The notes: generated from the sequence alone by a model not told the origin. 64,000 nucleotides of DNA from Streptomyces sp. Sge12 (GCF_002080455.1 NZ_CP020555.1:5244501-5308500); one strand, 5' to 3'. Positions 23,556 to 32,947 are shown, counted from the first letter of the stretch. Translations and numbers: made by a program.

Positions 23556-26426
23556 ATGAGCGAGACGAACACCCCGGCCCCCGAGGCGGCCGAGGCGCAC
23601 CGTTACACGGCTGCCATGGCCGCCGACATCGAGGCACGCTGGCAGGACGTATGGGACGCGCAGGGCACGTACGAGGCCCCGAACCCGACCGGTGACCTGG
23701 CCGGGGATCCCGCGGTGGTCGCACGGCCCAAGAAGTTCATCATGGACATGTTCCCGTACCCCTCCGGTGCGGGCCTGCACGTCGGGCACCCGCTCGGCTA
23801 CATCGCCACCGATGTCTTCGCCCGCCACCAGCGGATGACCGGCCACAACGTCCTGCACACCCTGGGCTTCGACGCCTTCGGCCTGCCGGCCGAGCAGTAC
23901 GCCGTGCAGACCGGCACGCACCCGCGCGTCTCGACCGAGGCCAACATCGAGAACATGAAGGTCCAGCTGCGCCGGCTGGGCCTGGGCCACGACAAGCGCC
24001 GCTCGTTCGCGACGATCGACCCGGACTACTACAAGTGGACCCAGTGGATCTTCCTGCAGATCTACAACTCCTGGTACGACGCCGACGCGAAGAAGGCCCG
24101 CCCGATCACCGAGCTGGTCGCCGCCTTCGAGGACGGCTCCCGTGAGGTCCCCGGCGGCCGCGCCTGGGCCGCTCTGACCGCGGCCGAGCGGGCCGACGTG
24201 CTGAACGAGTACCGCCTGGCGTACTCCTCGGACGCGCCGGTGAACTGGTGCCCCGGGCTGGGCACCGTACTGGCCAACGAGGAGGTCACCGCGGACGGCC
24301 GGTCCGAGCGCGGCAACTTCCCCGTCTTCAAGTCCCGGCTGAGCCAGTGGAACATGCGGATCACCGCCTACGCCGACCGGCTGCTGGACGACCTGGACGC
24401 GCTGGACTGGCCCGAGGCCATCAAGCTGCAGCAGCGCAACTGGATCGGCCGCAGCGAGGGCGCGCGCGTCGACTTCGCGCTGGGCGACGAGGCCATCACC
24501 GTCTTCACGACCCGCCCGGACACCCTGTTCGGCGCCACCTACATGGTGCTGGCGCCCGAGCACCCGCTGGTCGAGAAGTTCATCCCGGCCGCCTGGCCCG
24601 AGGGCACCCACGAGGTGTGGACCGGCGGCCACGCCACGCCGGCCGAGGCCGTCGGCGCGTACCGCAAGCAGGCCGCCTCGAAGTCGGACGTCGAGCGGCA
24701 GGCCGAGGCCAAGGACAAGACGGGTGTCTTCACCGGCGAGTACGCGGTCAACCCGGTCAGCGGCGACAAGGTCCCGGTCTTCATCGCCGACTACGTGCTG
24801 ATGGGCTACGGCACCGGCGCGATCATGGCCGTCCCGGCGCACGACGGCCGCGACTTCGAGTTCGCGCGCGCCTTCGAGCTGCCGATGCGCTGCGTCGTGG
24901 AGCCGTCGGACGGGCGCGGCACCGACCCGGCCGAGTGGGACGACGCCTTCGTCTCCTACGACGCGAAGCTGGTCAACTCGACGGGCGAGGGCATCGCGCT
25001 GGACGGCCTGGGCGTCGTCGAGGCGAAGGCCGCGATCACCGACTGGCTGGCCGAGCGCGGCATCGGCGAGGGCACGGTCAACTTCCGGCTGCGCGACTGG
25101 CTGTTCAGCCGGCAGCGGTACTGGGGCGAGCCCTTCCCGATCGTCTACGACGAGGACGGCGTCGCGCACCCGCTGCCCGAGTCGATGCTGCCCCTGGAGC
25201 TGCCGGAGGTCGAGGACTACTCGCCGCGCACCTTCGAGCCGGACGACGCCACCTCCAAGCCGGAGACCCCGCTGTCGCGCAACGGCGAGTGGGTGAACGT
25301 GGAGCTGGACCTGGGCGACGGGCGGGGCGTGCGCTCCTTCCGCCGCGAGACCAACACCATGCCGAACTGGGCCGGTTCCTGCTGGTACGAGCTGCGCTAC
25401 CTGGACCCGAACAACGCGTCGGCCCTGGTGGACCCGGAGATCGAGCAGTACTGGATGGGTCCGCGCGAGGGCGCTCCGCACGGCGGTGTCGACCTGTACG
25501 TGGGCGGCGCCGAGCACGCGGTGCTGCACCTGCTGTACGCCCGCTTCTGGTCCAAGGTGCTGTTCGACCTGGGTCACGTGTCCTCGGCCGAGCCGTTCCA
25601 CAAGCTCTTCAACCAGGGCATGATCCAGGCGTACGCCTACACCGACGAGCGCGGTGTGTACGTCCCGGCGGCCGAGGTCGAGGAGCGGGACGGGGCCTAC
25701 TTCTACGAGGGCAAGCAGGTCAAGCGCGAGCACGGCAAGATGGGCAAGTCCCTGAAGAACGCCGTCACGCCGGACGAGATCTGCGAGGAGTACGGCGCGG
25801 ACACCCTGCGCCTGTACGAGATGGCGATGGGCCCGCTGGACGTCTCCCGCCCGTGGGACACCCGGGCCGTGGTGGGCCAGTACCGCCTGCTGCAGCGCCT
25901 GTGGCGCAACATCGTGGACGAGGAGACGGGCGCGGTGACGGTCGTCGACGCCGAGCCCGCCGAGGACACCCTGCGCGCGCTGCACAAGGCGATCGACGGG
26001 GCGGGCGCGGACCTGACGGGGCTGCGCTTCAACACCGCCATCGCGAAGATCACCGAGCTGAACAACGCCCTGACGAAGGCCGGCCGCCCGCTGGAGCGCT
26101 CGGTCGCCGAGGCCCTGGTGCTGCTGGTCGCCCCGCTGGCCCCGCACATCGCGGAGGAGCTGTGGCACCGCCTGGGGCACAGCGAGTCGGTGGTCCACCA
26201 GGACTTCCCGGTCGCGGACCCGGCGTACGTCGTGGACGAGAGCGTGACGTGCGTGGTGCAGGTCAAGGGCAAGGTCAAGGCGCGGCTGGAGGTGTCGCCG
26301 ACGATCTCGGAGGCGGAGCTGGAGCAGCTGGCCGTGACCGATGAGGGTGTCGTGGCGGCGCTGGGCGGCGCGGAGATCCGCAAGGTGATCGTGCGCGCGC
26401 CGAAGCTGGTCAACATCGTCATCTGA
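23556..26426 (+). CDS. leuS: Leucine--tRNA ligase
   Basis: The 956-aa class I synthetase has the HIGH-type motif HVGH near residue 76 and KMGKS near 728 (in place of KMSKS). The editing CP1 domain between them contains FTTRPDTLFGATYMV, and the anticodon-binding and C-terminal tRNA-binding domains follow. It charges tRNA-Leu in the cytoplasm. ATG 23556 fits the start of the family; the frame is open upstream to 23328, but that stretch holds the leader and attenuator. Expression should rise when leucyl-tRNA is limiting. Confidence 0.96.
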   Translation: MSETNTPAPEAAEAHRYTAAMAADIEARWQDVWDAQGTYEAPNPTGDLAGDPAVVARPKKFIMDMFPYPSGAGLHVGHPLGYIATDVFARHQRMTGHNVLHTLGFDAFGLPAEQYAVQTGTHPRVSTEANIENMKVQLRRLGLGHDKRRSFATIDPDYYKWTQWIFLQIYNSWYDADAKKARPITELVAAFEDGSREVPGGRAWAALTAAERADVLNEYRLAYSSDAPVNWCPGLGTVLANEEVTADGRSERGNFPVFKSRLSQWNMRITAYADRLLDDLDALDWPEAIKLQQRNWIGRSEGARVDFALGDEAITVFTTRPDTLFGATYMVLAPEHPLVEKFIPAAWPEGTHEVWTGGHATPAEAVGAYRKQAASKSDVERQAEAKDKTGVFTGEYAVNPVSGDKVPVFIADYVLMGYGTGAIMAVPAHDGRDFEFARAFELPMRCVVEPSDGRGTDPAEWDDAFVSYDAKLVNSTGEGIALDGLGVVEAKAAITDWLAERGIGEGTVNFRLRDWLFSRQRYWGEPFPIVYDEDGVAHPLPESMLPLELPEVEDYSPRTFEPDDATSKPETPLSRNGEWVNVELDLGDGRGVRSFRRETNTMPNWAGSCWYELRYLDPNNASALVDPEIEQYWMGPREGAPHGGVDLYVGGAEHAVLHLLYARFWSKVLFDLGHVSSAEPFHKLFNQGMIQAYAYTDERGVYVPAAEVEERDGAYFYEGKQVKREHGKMGKSLKNAVTPDEICEEYGADTLRLYEMAMGPLDVSRPWDTRAVVGQYRLLQRLWRNIVDEETGAVTVVDAEPAEDTLRALHKAIDGAGADLTGLRFNTAIAKITELNNALTKAGRPLERSVAEALVLLVAPLAPHIAEELWHRLGHSESVVHQDFPVADPAYVVDESVTCVVQVKGKVKARLEVSPTISEAELEQLAVTDEGVVAALGGAEIRKVIVRAPKLVNIVI

Positions 26427-26462
26427 GGTCAAGGCACCCCTCCCGCGTAGGGGGGATCCCGT

Positions 26463-26505
26463 ACGGGCAGGTTGGGGGTTCGATTGGAACCCCCGGCCTG
26501 CCCGT
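26463..26505 (+). terminator. Terminator after leuS
   Basis: Outer 9-bp (26463-26471 with 26497-26505) and inner 7-bp (26474-26480 with 26488-26494) stems form a stable hairpin 36 bases after the stop. Confidence 0.8.
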
Positions 26506-26556
26506 TGCGTTTACCGTGGAGGGGACGGAAAAGAGCCGTCGGGTACTGGGGAAGGG

Positions 26557-27339
26557 ATGCTCATGGAGGCCGCGTTGATCATCTTCGCGCTGATGGTGCT
26601 TTTCACCTTCCTGGGGTTGGGTGTGTACGCGACCGTCAAGGTGGTGCAGGCGACCAAGCGCGGTGTGGACCGGACCATCACGCAGGCGCGGCGGACCGTG
26701 GAGGACACCACCCTGCGCGCCAGGAGCTTCGGCCAGGTCGGGGTCACGGGAGCGCTGGCGCAGCTGCGGCTCGACCTGCGGACCTCGATGCGCGCCACGG
26801 AGCAGGCACTGCGGGAGGGGGTCCGGACGGACGCCTCGCTGCACGAGTCGATCGCGCTCTTCGAGCGGCTGAGCGCGCACGGGCGCGAGCTCGACGACGA
26901 GCTGAAGCGGCTGGAGCAGGACCCGGACCGCGGGCGGATCGCGGAGCGCCTGCCGGACCTGCGGGAGCGGACGGGCAAGATCAAGCAGGCCGCGGACTCG
27001 CTGCGGTGGGCCGCCCGGGACCGGGCCCAGCGCTTCGCGCAGGACGACCTGTCCACGCTGTCCGAGCAGATCGAGGTCGAGTCCGACGCGCTGCGGGACT
27101 GGCAGCGGGAGCCGGTGGACGACCTCGCGGCGGCGGCCGCGGCCTGGGACGCGGCGCAGGCGAACGGGCCCGCGGCGGGCCCGGCGGCTGCGGCGAACCC
27201 GGGCTCGGCCCCGGCTTCCGCCTCGGGTGCGACGGCGGGCGGATGGGGCGCGGAGCAGCCCCGGGAGGCCCTGAACCCGGCGGCCCCGGCGCCGCAGTAC
27301 CCCTGGCAGAAGACGCGCCGGCCGGAGAGCACGACCTGA
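26557..27339 (+). CDS. Membrane-anchored coiled-coil protein of unknown function
   Basis: The 260-aa protein starts with a membrane helix (residues about 4-27; ALIIFALMVLFTFLGLGVYA). A long heptad-rich helical region follows (about 30-190; repeated RxxxxLxxxL patterns such as ALFERLSAHGRELDDELKRLE), then an Ala/Gly/Pro-rich disordered tail. GGGGAAGGG precedes the ATG; a second ATG two codons later is also possible. No catalytic motif is visible. It resembles membrane-bound scaffold proteins, but I cannot name a family. Confidence 0.75.
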   Translation: MLMEAALIIFALMVLFTFLGLGVYATVKVVQATKRGVDRTITQARRTVEDTTLRARSFGQVGVTGALAQLRLDLRTSMRATEQALREGVRTDASLHESIALFERLSAHGRELDDELKRLEQDPDRGRIAERLPDLRERTGKIKQAADSLRWAARDRAQRFAQDDLSTLSEQIEVESDALRDWQREPVDDLAAAAAAWDAAQANGPAAGPAAAANPGSAPASASGATAGGWGAEQPREALNPAAPAPQYPWQKTRRPESTT

Positions 27340-27622
27340 GGGCGCGGCCGGAGGGCACGGCCTGAGAGCAGGACCCGGGCCGGGCTGAGAGCAGGACCGG
27401 GGGCGCGCTGAGACGGCTGGTCCGGGACGGGGTGAGACGGCTGGGTCCGGGACGGCCCGGTGCGGGCTGACGGGGCGCTGGGCGGGTGGAGGTGACCTGC
27501 GGCCGGTGCGGTGCGGGCGCGGGCTCGTACCGTAGGCTCGCGCCGCCCCCGGGAGCGCCGTCGGAGGTCGCGTGACGGGCCCAGGCTGCCGTCCTGCCCC
27601 CACTGGCGGTAACCTCCGCCTC

Positions 27623-28468
27623 ATGTCCCGCCATGTCGCCATCGTCACCGATTCCACGGCCTACCTGCCCCGACCGGCCATGGCGCGGCACGGAATCACC
27701 GCCGTCCCGCTCACCGTCGTCCTCGGCGGCGAGGCGCTGGAGGAGGGCACCGAGATCTCGGCGCGCAGCCTGGCCCTGGCCCTGCAGAAGCGCCGCTCGG
27801 TCACCACGTCGCGCCCCAGCACGGAGGAGTTCGTCCGGGCCTACCGGGCGGCGGCGGACGCCGGAGCGACCGGCATCGTCAGCCTGCACCTCTCCGCCGA
27901 GTTCTCCGGTACCTACGACGCGGCCGTCGTCGCGGCCAGGACCGCTCCCGTACCCGTCCGTGTCCTGGACACCGGCATGGTCGCGATGGCCCTCGGCTTC
28001 TGCGCGCTCGCGGCCGCCGAGGTCGCCGAGGCGGGCGGGTCCGTGGACGAGGCGGTGGCGGCCGCCGAGAAGCGGGCGGCGGACATGTCCGCCTACTTCT
28101 ACGTCGACACCCTCGACTACCTCCGCCGCGGCGGCCGCATCGGGGCCGCGCAGGCCCTGCTCGGCTCCGCACTGGCGGTGAAGCCCCTGCTGACGCTGGA
28201 CGGCGGGCGGATCGAGATGCTGGAGAAGGTCCGTACGTCGTCCAAGGCCATCGCCCGCCTGGAGGAGCTGGCCGTCGAGCGTGCCGGGTCCGCCGCCGTG
28301 GACGTGGCGGTGCACCACCTGGCGGCCCCCGAGCGGGCGGAGAAGCTCGCCGAGCGGCTTCGCGAGCGCATCCCCGGACTGGTCGAACTGCATCTCAGTG
28401 AGGTCGGCGCGGTGATCGGGGCGCACACCGGGCCCGGGCTGCTCGCGGCGGTCGTCTCACCCCGCTGA
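27623..28468 (+). CDS. DegV family protein (fatty-acid binding)
   Basis: The 281-aa protein has the DegV pattern: IVTDSTAYLP at the N-terminus, TTSRPSTEEFVRAY, SAEFSGTYDAA and DTLDYLRRGGRIG. DegV/FakB proteins bind a fatty acid that is phosphorylated by a FakA kinase; no fakA is nearby. ATG 27623 starts at the conserved MSRHVAIVTDS and has TAACCT (27610-27615) seven bases ahead, so it can be leaderless. A GTG at 27572 in the same frame has its own GGAGG and a TAGGCT box at 27533, giving a second possible start. The 283 bases before it hold imperfect direct repeats and no gene. Confidence 0.9.
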   Translation: MSRHVAIVTDSTAYLPRPAMARHGITAVPLTVVLGGEALEEGTEISARSLALALQKRRSVTTSRPSTEEFVRAYRAAADAGATGIVSLHLSAEFSGTYDAAVVAARTAPVPVRVLDTGMVAMALGFCALAAAEVAEAGGSVDEAVAAAEKRAADMSAYFYVDTLDYLRRGGRIGAAQALLGSALAVKPLLTLDGGRIEMLEKVRTSSKAIARLEELAVERAGSAAVDVAVHHLAAPERAEKLAERLRERIPGLVELHLSEVGAVIGAHTGPGLLAAVVSPR

Positions 28469-28489
28469 CCACCGGAACGAGTGGCCCGG

Positions 28490-28498
28490 TTATCCACA
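28490..28498 (+). promoter_or_regulatory. DnaA-box-like sequence upstream of comEA
   Basis: TTATCCACA matches the general bacterial DnaA box exactly; the Streptomyces preference is TTGTCCACA. It lies between the degV stop and the comEA promoter, next to a run of seven T. A single box this far from oriC is at most a hint of DnaA control. Confidence 0.35.
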
Positions 28499-28566
28499 AC
28501 GATCTTTTTTTCCACCGGAATTGAGTGTTCCGAACGGGGGCGGGGATCGGCCCCTACGGTCGTCGC

Positions 28567-29538
28567 ATGACTCTTCGAACGCGTGCTTCGTATCCGTCGG
28601 GTGCCACCAGTGGCCCGGGCCGTTCCCGACTCTCCGACAGCCGTCTGCGGCACCGCCGCACGGCCCGCCGGGGCCGGCGGGTTCCTCATCCCGAACCGGG
28701 CGCGGTGCGCCGGCGGGCCGAGGCCCTGCTCGGCGGCAGCAGCCCGCCCGCGGCGCTGCCCCACGCCCCGGCCGAAGCTCCGACCCGGGCGGATCCGGAG
28801 GTTCTGGCCCCGGCACCGGCCGCCGAGGGGGCCGGGCTGTCCCCGGGGGCCGCGCGCGGGCTGGCCGTACGGGAGCGGCTGCCGCTGTGGCTGCAGGACC
28901 GGTGCGAGGTACGGCCGCGCACGGTGGCCGCGGTCGCGGTGGTGCTGGTCGCCGCCGTCGGATTCGCCGGGCAGCAGTACTGGTGGGCCCGGCCGCAGAC
29001 GGTGACCGCGCCCGCGGTGGTGACCCCGGGAGCGGTACCGGCGGCGTCCGCGGCGTCTGCGGGGGCGCCGGCGGGGGCCGGCAGTCCCGGAGGCGCCGCG
29101 AGGATCGTGGTCGACATCAGCGGCAAGGTCCGGGACCCGGGGGTGCGGCGGCTGCCCGCCGGTTCGCGGGTGGAGGACGCGCTGGCCGCGGCCGGGGGAG
29201 TGCGCCCCGGCACCGACACCACCGGGCTGAACCGGGCCCGCGTACTCGTGGACGGCGAGCAGGTGGTGGTCGGCGCCCCGGCGCCGCCGCCGGTGGCCGG
29301 GGCGGGCGGCGGACCGGGGCCCGCAGCTGGACCGGGACCTGGACCGGGACCGCTCAGTCTGGGCTCGGCCACGGTCGCCCAGCTGGACGGTCTGCCGGGG
29401 GTCGGGCCGGTGCTGGCGCAGCACATCGTCGACTTCCGTACCGCCCGCGGCGGCTTCCGCTCCGTGGAGGAGCTCCGGCAGGTCGACGGCATCGGGGAGC
29501 GGCGTTTCGCGGACCTGCGGACGCTGGTGCGGCCGTGA
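28567..29538 (+). CDS. comEA: ComEA family DNA-binding protein
   Basis: The 323-aa protein has a basic, Arg-rich N-terminal region and a membrane helix at about 122-142 (AAVAVVLVAAVGFAGQQYW). An SLBB domain follows (about 180-238; VDISGKVRDPGVRRLPAGSRV), then a Gly/Pro linker and two C-terminal helix-hairpin-helix motifs (about 270-321; LPGVGPVLAQHIV). ComEA binds incoming double-stranded DNA outside the membrane and hands it to ComEC. ATG 28567 is six bases after TACGGT, so the start is probably leaderless. The stop overlaps the comEC GTG (GTGA). Streptomyces are not known to be naturally competent, so the biological role is open. Confidence 0.92.
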   Translation: MTLRTRASYPSGATSGPGRSRLSDSRLRHRRTARRGRRVPHPEPGAVRRRAEALLGGSSPPAALPHAPAEAPTRADPEVLAPAPAAEGAGLSPGAARGLAVRERLPLWLQDRCEVRPRTVAAVAVVLVAAVGFAGQQYWWARPQTVTAPAVVTPGAVPAASAASAGAPAGAGSPGGAARIVVDISGKVRDPGVRRLPAGSRVEDALAAAGGVRPGTDTTGLNRARVLVDGEQVVVGAPAPPPVAGAGGGPGPAAGPGPGPGPLSLGSATVAQLDGLPGVGPVLAQHIVDFRTARGGFRSVEELRQVDGIGERRFADLRTLVRP

Positions 29539-32500
29539 CCGGCCGCGCGGGCGCGGGCCCGGTGGACCTGCGCCTCGTGGTGCCCGCCGCGGCCGCCTGG
29601 GCGGCCGCCGCCCTCGCCCTGGACGCTCCCGCCCGGCCAGCGGCCCTCGGGGTGGGGCTCGGGGTGGTCTGCGCGGGCCTGCTGATGCTGTGCGGGTGCC
29701 TGTGTCCGGGACGGCTCTGGCGGCTCGCCCCGGCCGCGGCGGCGGTCCTGCTGTGCGCGTCCGCCGGGGCCGGAGTGGCGGGGCTCCAGCGGGCCGAGGC
29801 GCGGGCCGGGCCGGTGGCGGGGCTGGCGCGGGAGCACGCCCGGGTGCTCGCGGAGCTCACCGTGGGCTCCGATCCGCGGGCCGCCCGGAGCGGGAACGGG
29901 CCGCCGGTGACCGTCCTGGACGCGGTGGTGACCCGGGTGACCGGGCCCGACGGGGTGAGCACCCGGGTCGAGACCCCCGTGCGGGTACTGGCCGGGCATG
30001 CACAGTGGGCCCGGCTGCAGCCCTCCACCCGGGTGGAGGTCGTCGCCCGGCTGGCCCCGGCGAGGGGCGGGGAGCGGGCCGTGGCGCTGCTCCGCCCGGC
30101 CGGTGACACCCCGCCCCGGGTGACCGGCGGCCCGGACACCGTCCAGCGGTTCGCGGGACGGCTGCGGGCCGGGCTGCGCGAGGCCACCGAGGGGCTCGCA
30201 CCGGACGCCGCGGCCCTGCTGCCGGGGCTGGTCGTCGGTGACACCTCCAGGGTTCCGCCCGATCTGCACGAGGCCTTCCGGGCCACCGACCTGCTGCACC
30301 TGCTGGCCGTCTCCGGGTCCAACCTGACCGTGGTGCTGTTCCTGCTCATCGGGCCCCCGGCCCGCGCGCAGCAGGCCGAACGGCGCGGGCTGGCGCCCCG
30401 GCTCGGGCTCTCCCTGCGGGTCACCGCCCTGTGCGGGGCGGCCCTGACGATGGCGTTCGTGGTGGTGTGCCGGCCGGAGCCGAGCGTGCTGCGGGCCGCG
30501 GCCTGCGGGGCGGTCACCCTGCTGGCCATCGCCACCGGGCGGCGCCGGTCCCTGATCCCGGCCCTGGGCGCGGCCGTGCTGCTGCTCGTGCTCCACGACC
30601 CGTGGCTGGCCCGCAGCCATGGCTTCCTGCTCTCCGTGCTGGCCACCGGGGCGCTGCTCACCCTCGCGCCCCGGTGGAGCGCAGCCCTGCGGCGCCGTGG
30701 GGCGGGGCCGCGGCTCGCCGAGGCGCTGGGGGCCGCCGCGGCCGCCCAGGCGGTGTGCGCGCCCGTGGTGGCCGTCCTCGCCGCCCGGGTCAGCCTGGTG
30801 GCGGTGCCGTGCAACCTGCTGGCCGAGCTGGCGGCCGGTCCCGCGACGGTCCTCGGCTTCGCCGCGCTGGCCGCGGCCCCGGTGTGGATGCCCGCCGCGG
30901 AGGTGCTGGCCCGGTGCGCCGCAGTCCCGGCCGGGTGGATCGCGGGCGTGGCCCGGGCCGGGGCACGGTTCCCGGGCGCCGAGCTGTCCTGGCCGGGCGG
31001 GCTCGCCGGCGGCGCACTGCTCGCCGCTGTCACCCTGGTCGTCGTCGCCCTCGCCGGTGCCCGCTTCCGCGGGCGCGGGTGGCTCTGCTCGGCGCTGGCG
31101 GTGCTGCTGCTCCTGGCCGTACTGCGGCCGCCGCAGCTCACCCGTACGCTCACCGGCTGGCCCCCGCCCGACTGGAGCTACGTGCAGTGCGCCGTGGGGC
31201 AGGGGGACGCCGCCGTCCTTGCCGTCGGCCCGGGGGAGGCCCTCGTGGTCGACGCCGGCCCGGAACCCGGCCCGGTGGACGCATGCCTGCGCACCCTGGG
31301 TGTGCGCCGGGTGCCGCTGCTCCTGCTGACGCATTTTCACGCCGACCACGTGGGAGGCCTTTCGGGGGTGCTCCGGGACCGGTCCGTGGGTGTGATCCAG
31401 GCCACCGCGCTGGAAGAGCCGCCTGGGCAGGCCGAGTTCGTCCGGCGGACCGCGACGGCCGCCGGGGTGCCGATCGTGCGGGCCGTGCAGGGCGAGCGGC
31501 GCCGGGCCGGGGCGTTCGAGTGGCAGGTGCTCTGGCCGCCGCCGGCCGGCCCGCCGCCCGAGGGCCCCAACGATGCGAGCGTCGCCCTGCTGGTGCGCGG
31601 CGCGGGCCTGACCCTGTTGTTGCTCGGAGACCTTGAACCACCCGCGCAGCAGGGCCTGTTGAGGGCGCACCCGCATCTCGGTCCGGTGGATGTGCTCAAG
31701 GTCGCCCACCACGGCTCCGCGCACCAGGACCCCGAGCTGTACGCGCGGGTCCGGCCGCGGCTCGCGCTCGTTCCCGTCGGCGTGGGCAACCGCTACGGAC
31801 ACCCCGCGCCGGGTACGCTCGCCCGGCTGCGGGAGATGGGGGCGACCGTGCTGCGTACCGACATCGACGGCTCGATCGCCGTCGCCGGAGCCGGAGTTCG
31901 GCTCCGGGCGTTTCCGGCCGGCCGGCGGCGCAAAAGGCGCGGTCATACCGGGCGGGACCGCTCTGTTTGCCCACAACCCGACAGCATGATCGAATGCGTC
32001 TTCGCCAGAACGGTCCAAGTCCACACAGCACGGGGGTGCATCAGCCATGTTCGGTCGCAGACGGGGGATGGAGACGGCCGGGACGGCCGGGAGTTCCAGT
32101 CCCTCCATATCCGCGACACTGACGCTGCCGCCGACGGCACGTCTGCTCAGCTGCCGGGTCCTCGACACGGTGCACCGGCCGCTCCGGCAGGCCGTGTTCG
32201 AGGTGACCGACCCGATAGGCCGCCGCATCGTCAGAGGCGAGACCGACCCGTACGGCGGTTTCACCGCGGCCGTGCCGGAGGGGGAGTACCGGCTGTCGGT
32301 CACCGCCGAGGGGTACGCCCCGTTCCACGGGGTGACGATCGTGGGGGACCCGGCTCAGTCCGGCACCGCGGAGATCATCCTGGACGCGGTGGAGCCGCCG
32401 CTGCTGCCGCAGCCCGGCCACTGGGAGCTCGACCCGACGCACTCGACCATCGGGTTCACCGCGCAGCACATCGGCCTGGCCCGGATCCGTGGCCGGTTCA

Positions 32501-32834
32501 GCACGTTCGCCGGGGCGGTGCGGATAGCCGAGCGCATGGAGGACTCCTCCATGCACGTGATCATCGACGCGGCGAGCATCGACACCGGGGTGCGGCTGCG
32601 CGACGACCACCTGAGGTCGGGGGACTTCCTGGACGCGGTCCGCCACCCCACGGTGGAGTTCTACAGCGAGCGGTTCATCCACCGCAGCGGCAGCCGCTGG
32701 ACCGTCGCCGGCGCGCTCACCCTGCACGGGGTCAGCCGCTCGGTGACCCTGGACACCGAGTACCTCGGCCTGGGCACGGGCATGGAGGGCGAACTGCGGG
32801 CGGCCTGCCGCTCCACCACCGAACTGCACCGTGA
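29535..32834 (+). CDS. comEC: ComEC/Rec2 DNA-uptake channel with open 3' extension into the next gene
   Basis: GTG 29535 overlaps the comEA stop. The first about 800 residues are ComEC: several membrane segments, a Competence domain (PGLVVGDTS, LLHLLAVSGSNLTV) and a metallo-beta-lactamase domain with THFHADHVGG near 598 and KVAHHGSAHQDPELYA. Resemblance and biased codon use stop near 31925 (about residue 797), but no stop codon follows. The frame continues to 32834, 788 bases into the YceI gene in another frame, and would make 1,099 aa. A single-base shift would end it at 31989. The extension is therefore a lost stop, an indel, or an assembly error. Confidence 0.8.
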   Translation: MTGRAGAGPVDLRLVVPAAAAWAAAALALDAPARPAALGVGLGVVCAGLLMLCGCLCPGRLWRLAPAAAAVLLCASAGAGVAGLQRAEARAGPVAGLAREHARVLAELTVGSDPRAARSGNGPPVTVLDAVVTRVTGPDGVSTRVETPVRVLAGHAQWARLQPSTRVEVVARLAPARGGERAVALLRPAGDTPPRVTGGPDTVQRFAGRLRAGLREATEGLAPDAAALLPGLVVGDTSRVPPDLHEAFRATDLLHLLAVSGSNLTVVLFLLIGPPARAQQAERRGLAPRLGLSLRVTALCGAALTMAFVVVCRPEPSVLRAAACGAVTLLAIATGRRRSLIPALGAAVLLLVLHDPWLARSHGFLLSVLATGALLTLAPRWSAALRRRGAGPRLAEALGAAAAAQAVCAPVVAVLAARVSLVAVPCNLLAELAAGPATVLGFAALAAAPVWMPAAEVLARCAAVPAGWIAGVARAGARFPGAELSWPGGLAGGALLAAVTLVVVALAGARFRGRGWLCSALAVLLLLAVLRPPQLTRTLTGWPPPDWSYVQCAVGQGDAAVLAVGPGEALVVDAGPEPGPVDACLRTLGVRRVPLLLLTHFHADHVGGLSGVLRDRSVGVIQATALEEPPGQAEFVRRTATAAGVPIVRAVQGERRRAGAFEWQVLWPPPAGPPPEGPNDASVALLVRGAGLTLLLLGDLEPPAQQGLLRAHPHLGPVDVLKVAHHGSAHQDPELYARVRPRLALVPVGVGNRYGHPAPGTLARLREMGATVLRTDIDGSIAVAGAGVRLRAFPAGRRRKRRGHTGRDRSVCPQPDSMIECVFARTVQVHTARGCISHVRSQTGDGDGRDGREFQSLHIRDTDAAADGTSAQLPGPRHGAPAAPAGRVRGDRPDRPPHRQRRDRPVRRFHRGRAGGGVPAVGHRRGVRPVPRGDDRGGPGSVRHRGDHPGRGGAAAAAAARPLGARPDALDHRVHRAAHRPGPDPWPVQHVRRGGADSRAHGGLLHARDHRRGEHRHRGAAARRPPEVGGLPGRGPPPHGGVLQRAVHPPQRQPLDRRRRAHPARGQPLGDPGHRVPRPGHGHGGRTAGGLPLHHRTAP

Positions 32835-32937
32835 GGACTTCACCCTCAACTGGCAGTCGGTGCTGGCGCAGGGGATCGCGGCGATCGGTTCGAGCGTGGA
32901 AGTGACCCTGGACATCCAGGCCGTGCGCAAGGCCTGA
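32047..32937 (+). CDS. YceI family protein with N-terminal carboxypeptidase-regulatory-like domain
   Basis: The 296-aa protein has a beta-sandwich domain resembling carboxypeptidase-regulatory-like folds (about 35-112; GRRIVRGETDPYGGFTAAVP, then EYRLSVTAEGY). A YceI domain follows (about 120-296; WELDPTHSTIGFTAQHIG). YceI proteins form lipocalin-like barrels that bind isoprenoid-like lipids. No signal peptide is evident, which suggests a cytoplasmic protein. ATG 32047 follows only a weak GGGGG. Codon bias within this frame is strong, so this is the real gene over the overlapping comEC extension. Confidence 0.88.
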   Translation: MFGRRRGMETAGTAGSSSPSISATLTLPPTARLLSCRVLDTVHRPLRQAVFEVTDPIGRRIVRGETDPYGGFTAAVPEGEYRLSVTAEGYAPFHGVTIVGDPAQSGTAEIILDAVEPPLLPQPGHWELDPTHSTIGFTAQHIGLARIRGRFSTFAGAVRIAERMEDSSMHVIIDAASIDTGVRLRDDHLRSGDFLDAVRHPTVEFYSERFIHRSGSRWTVAGALTLHGVSRSVTLDTEYLGLGTGMEGELRAACRSTTELHREDFTLNWQSVLAQGIAAIGSSVEVTLDIQAVRKA

Positions 32938-32947
32938 CCGGCAGCCC

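Noticed and set aside
28686..32303. 1,205-codon minus-strand frame over comEA-comEC
   Set aside because: Low-complexity Arg/Gly/Pro translation with no domains, caused by few stop codons on the complement of biased coding DNA.
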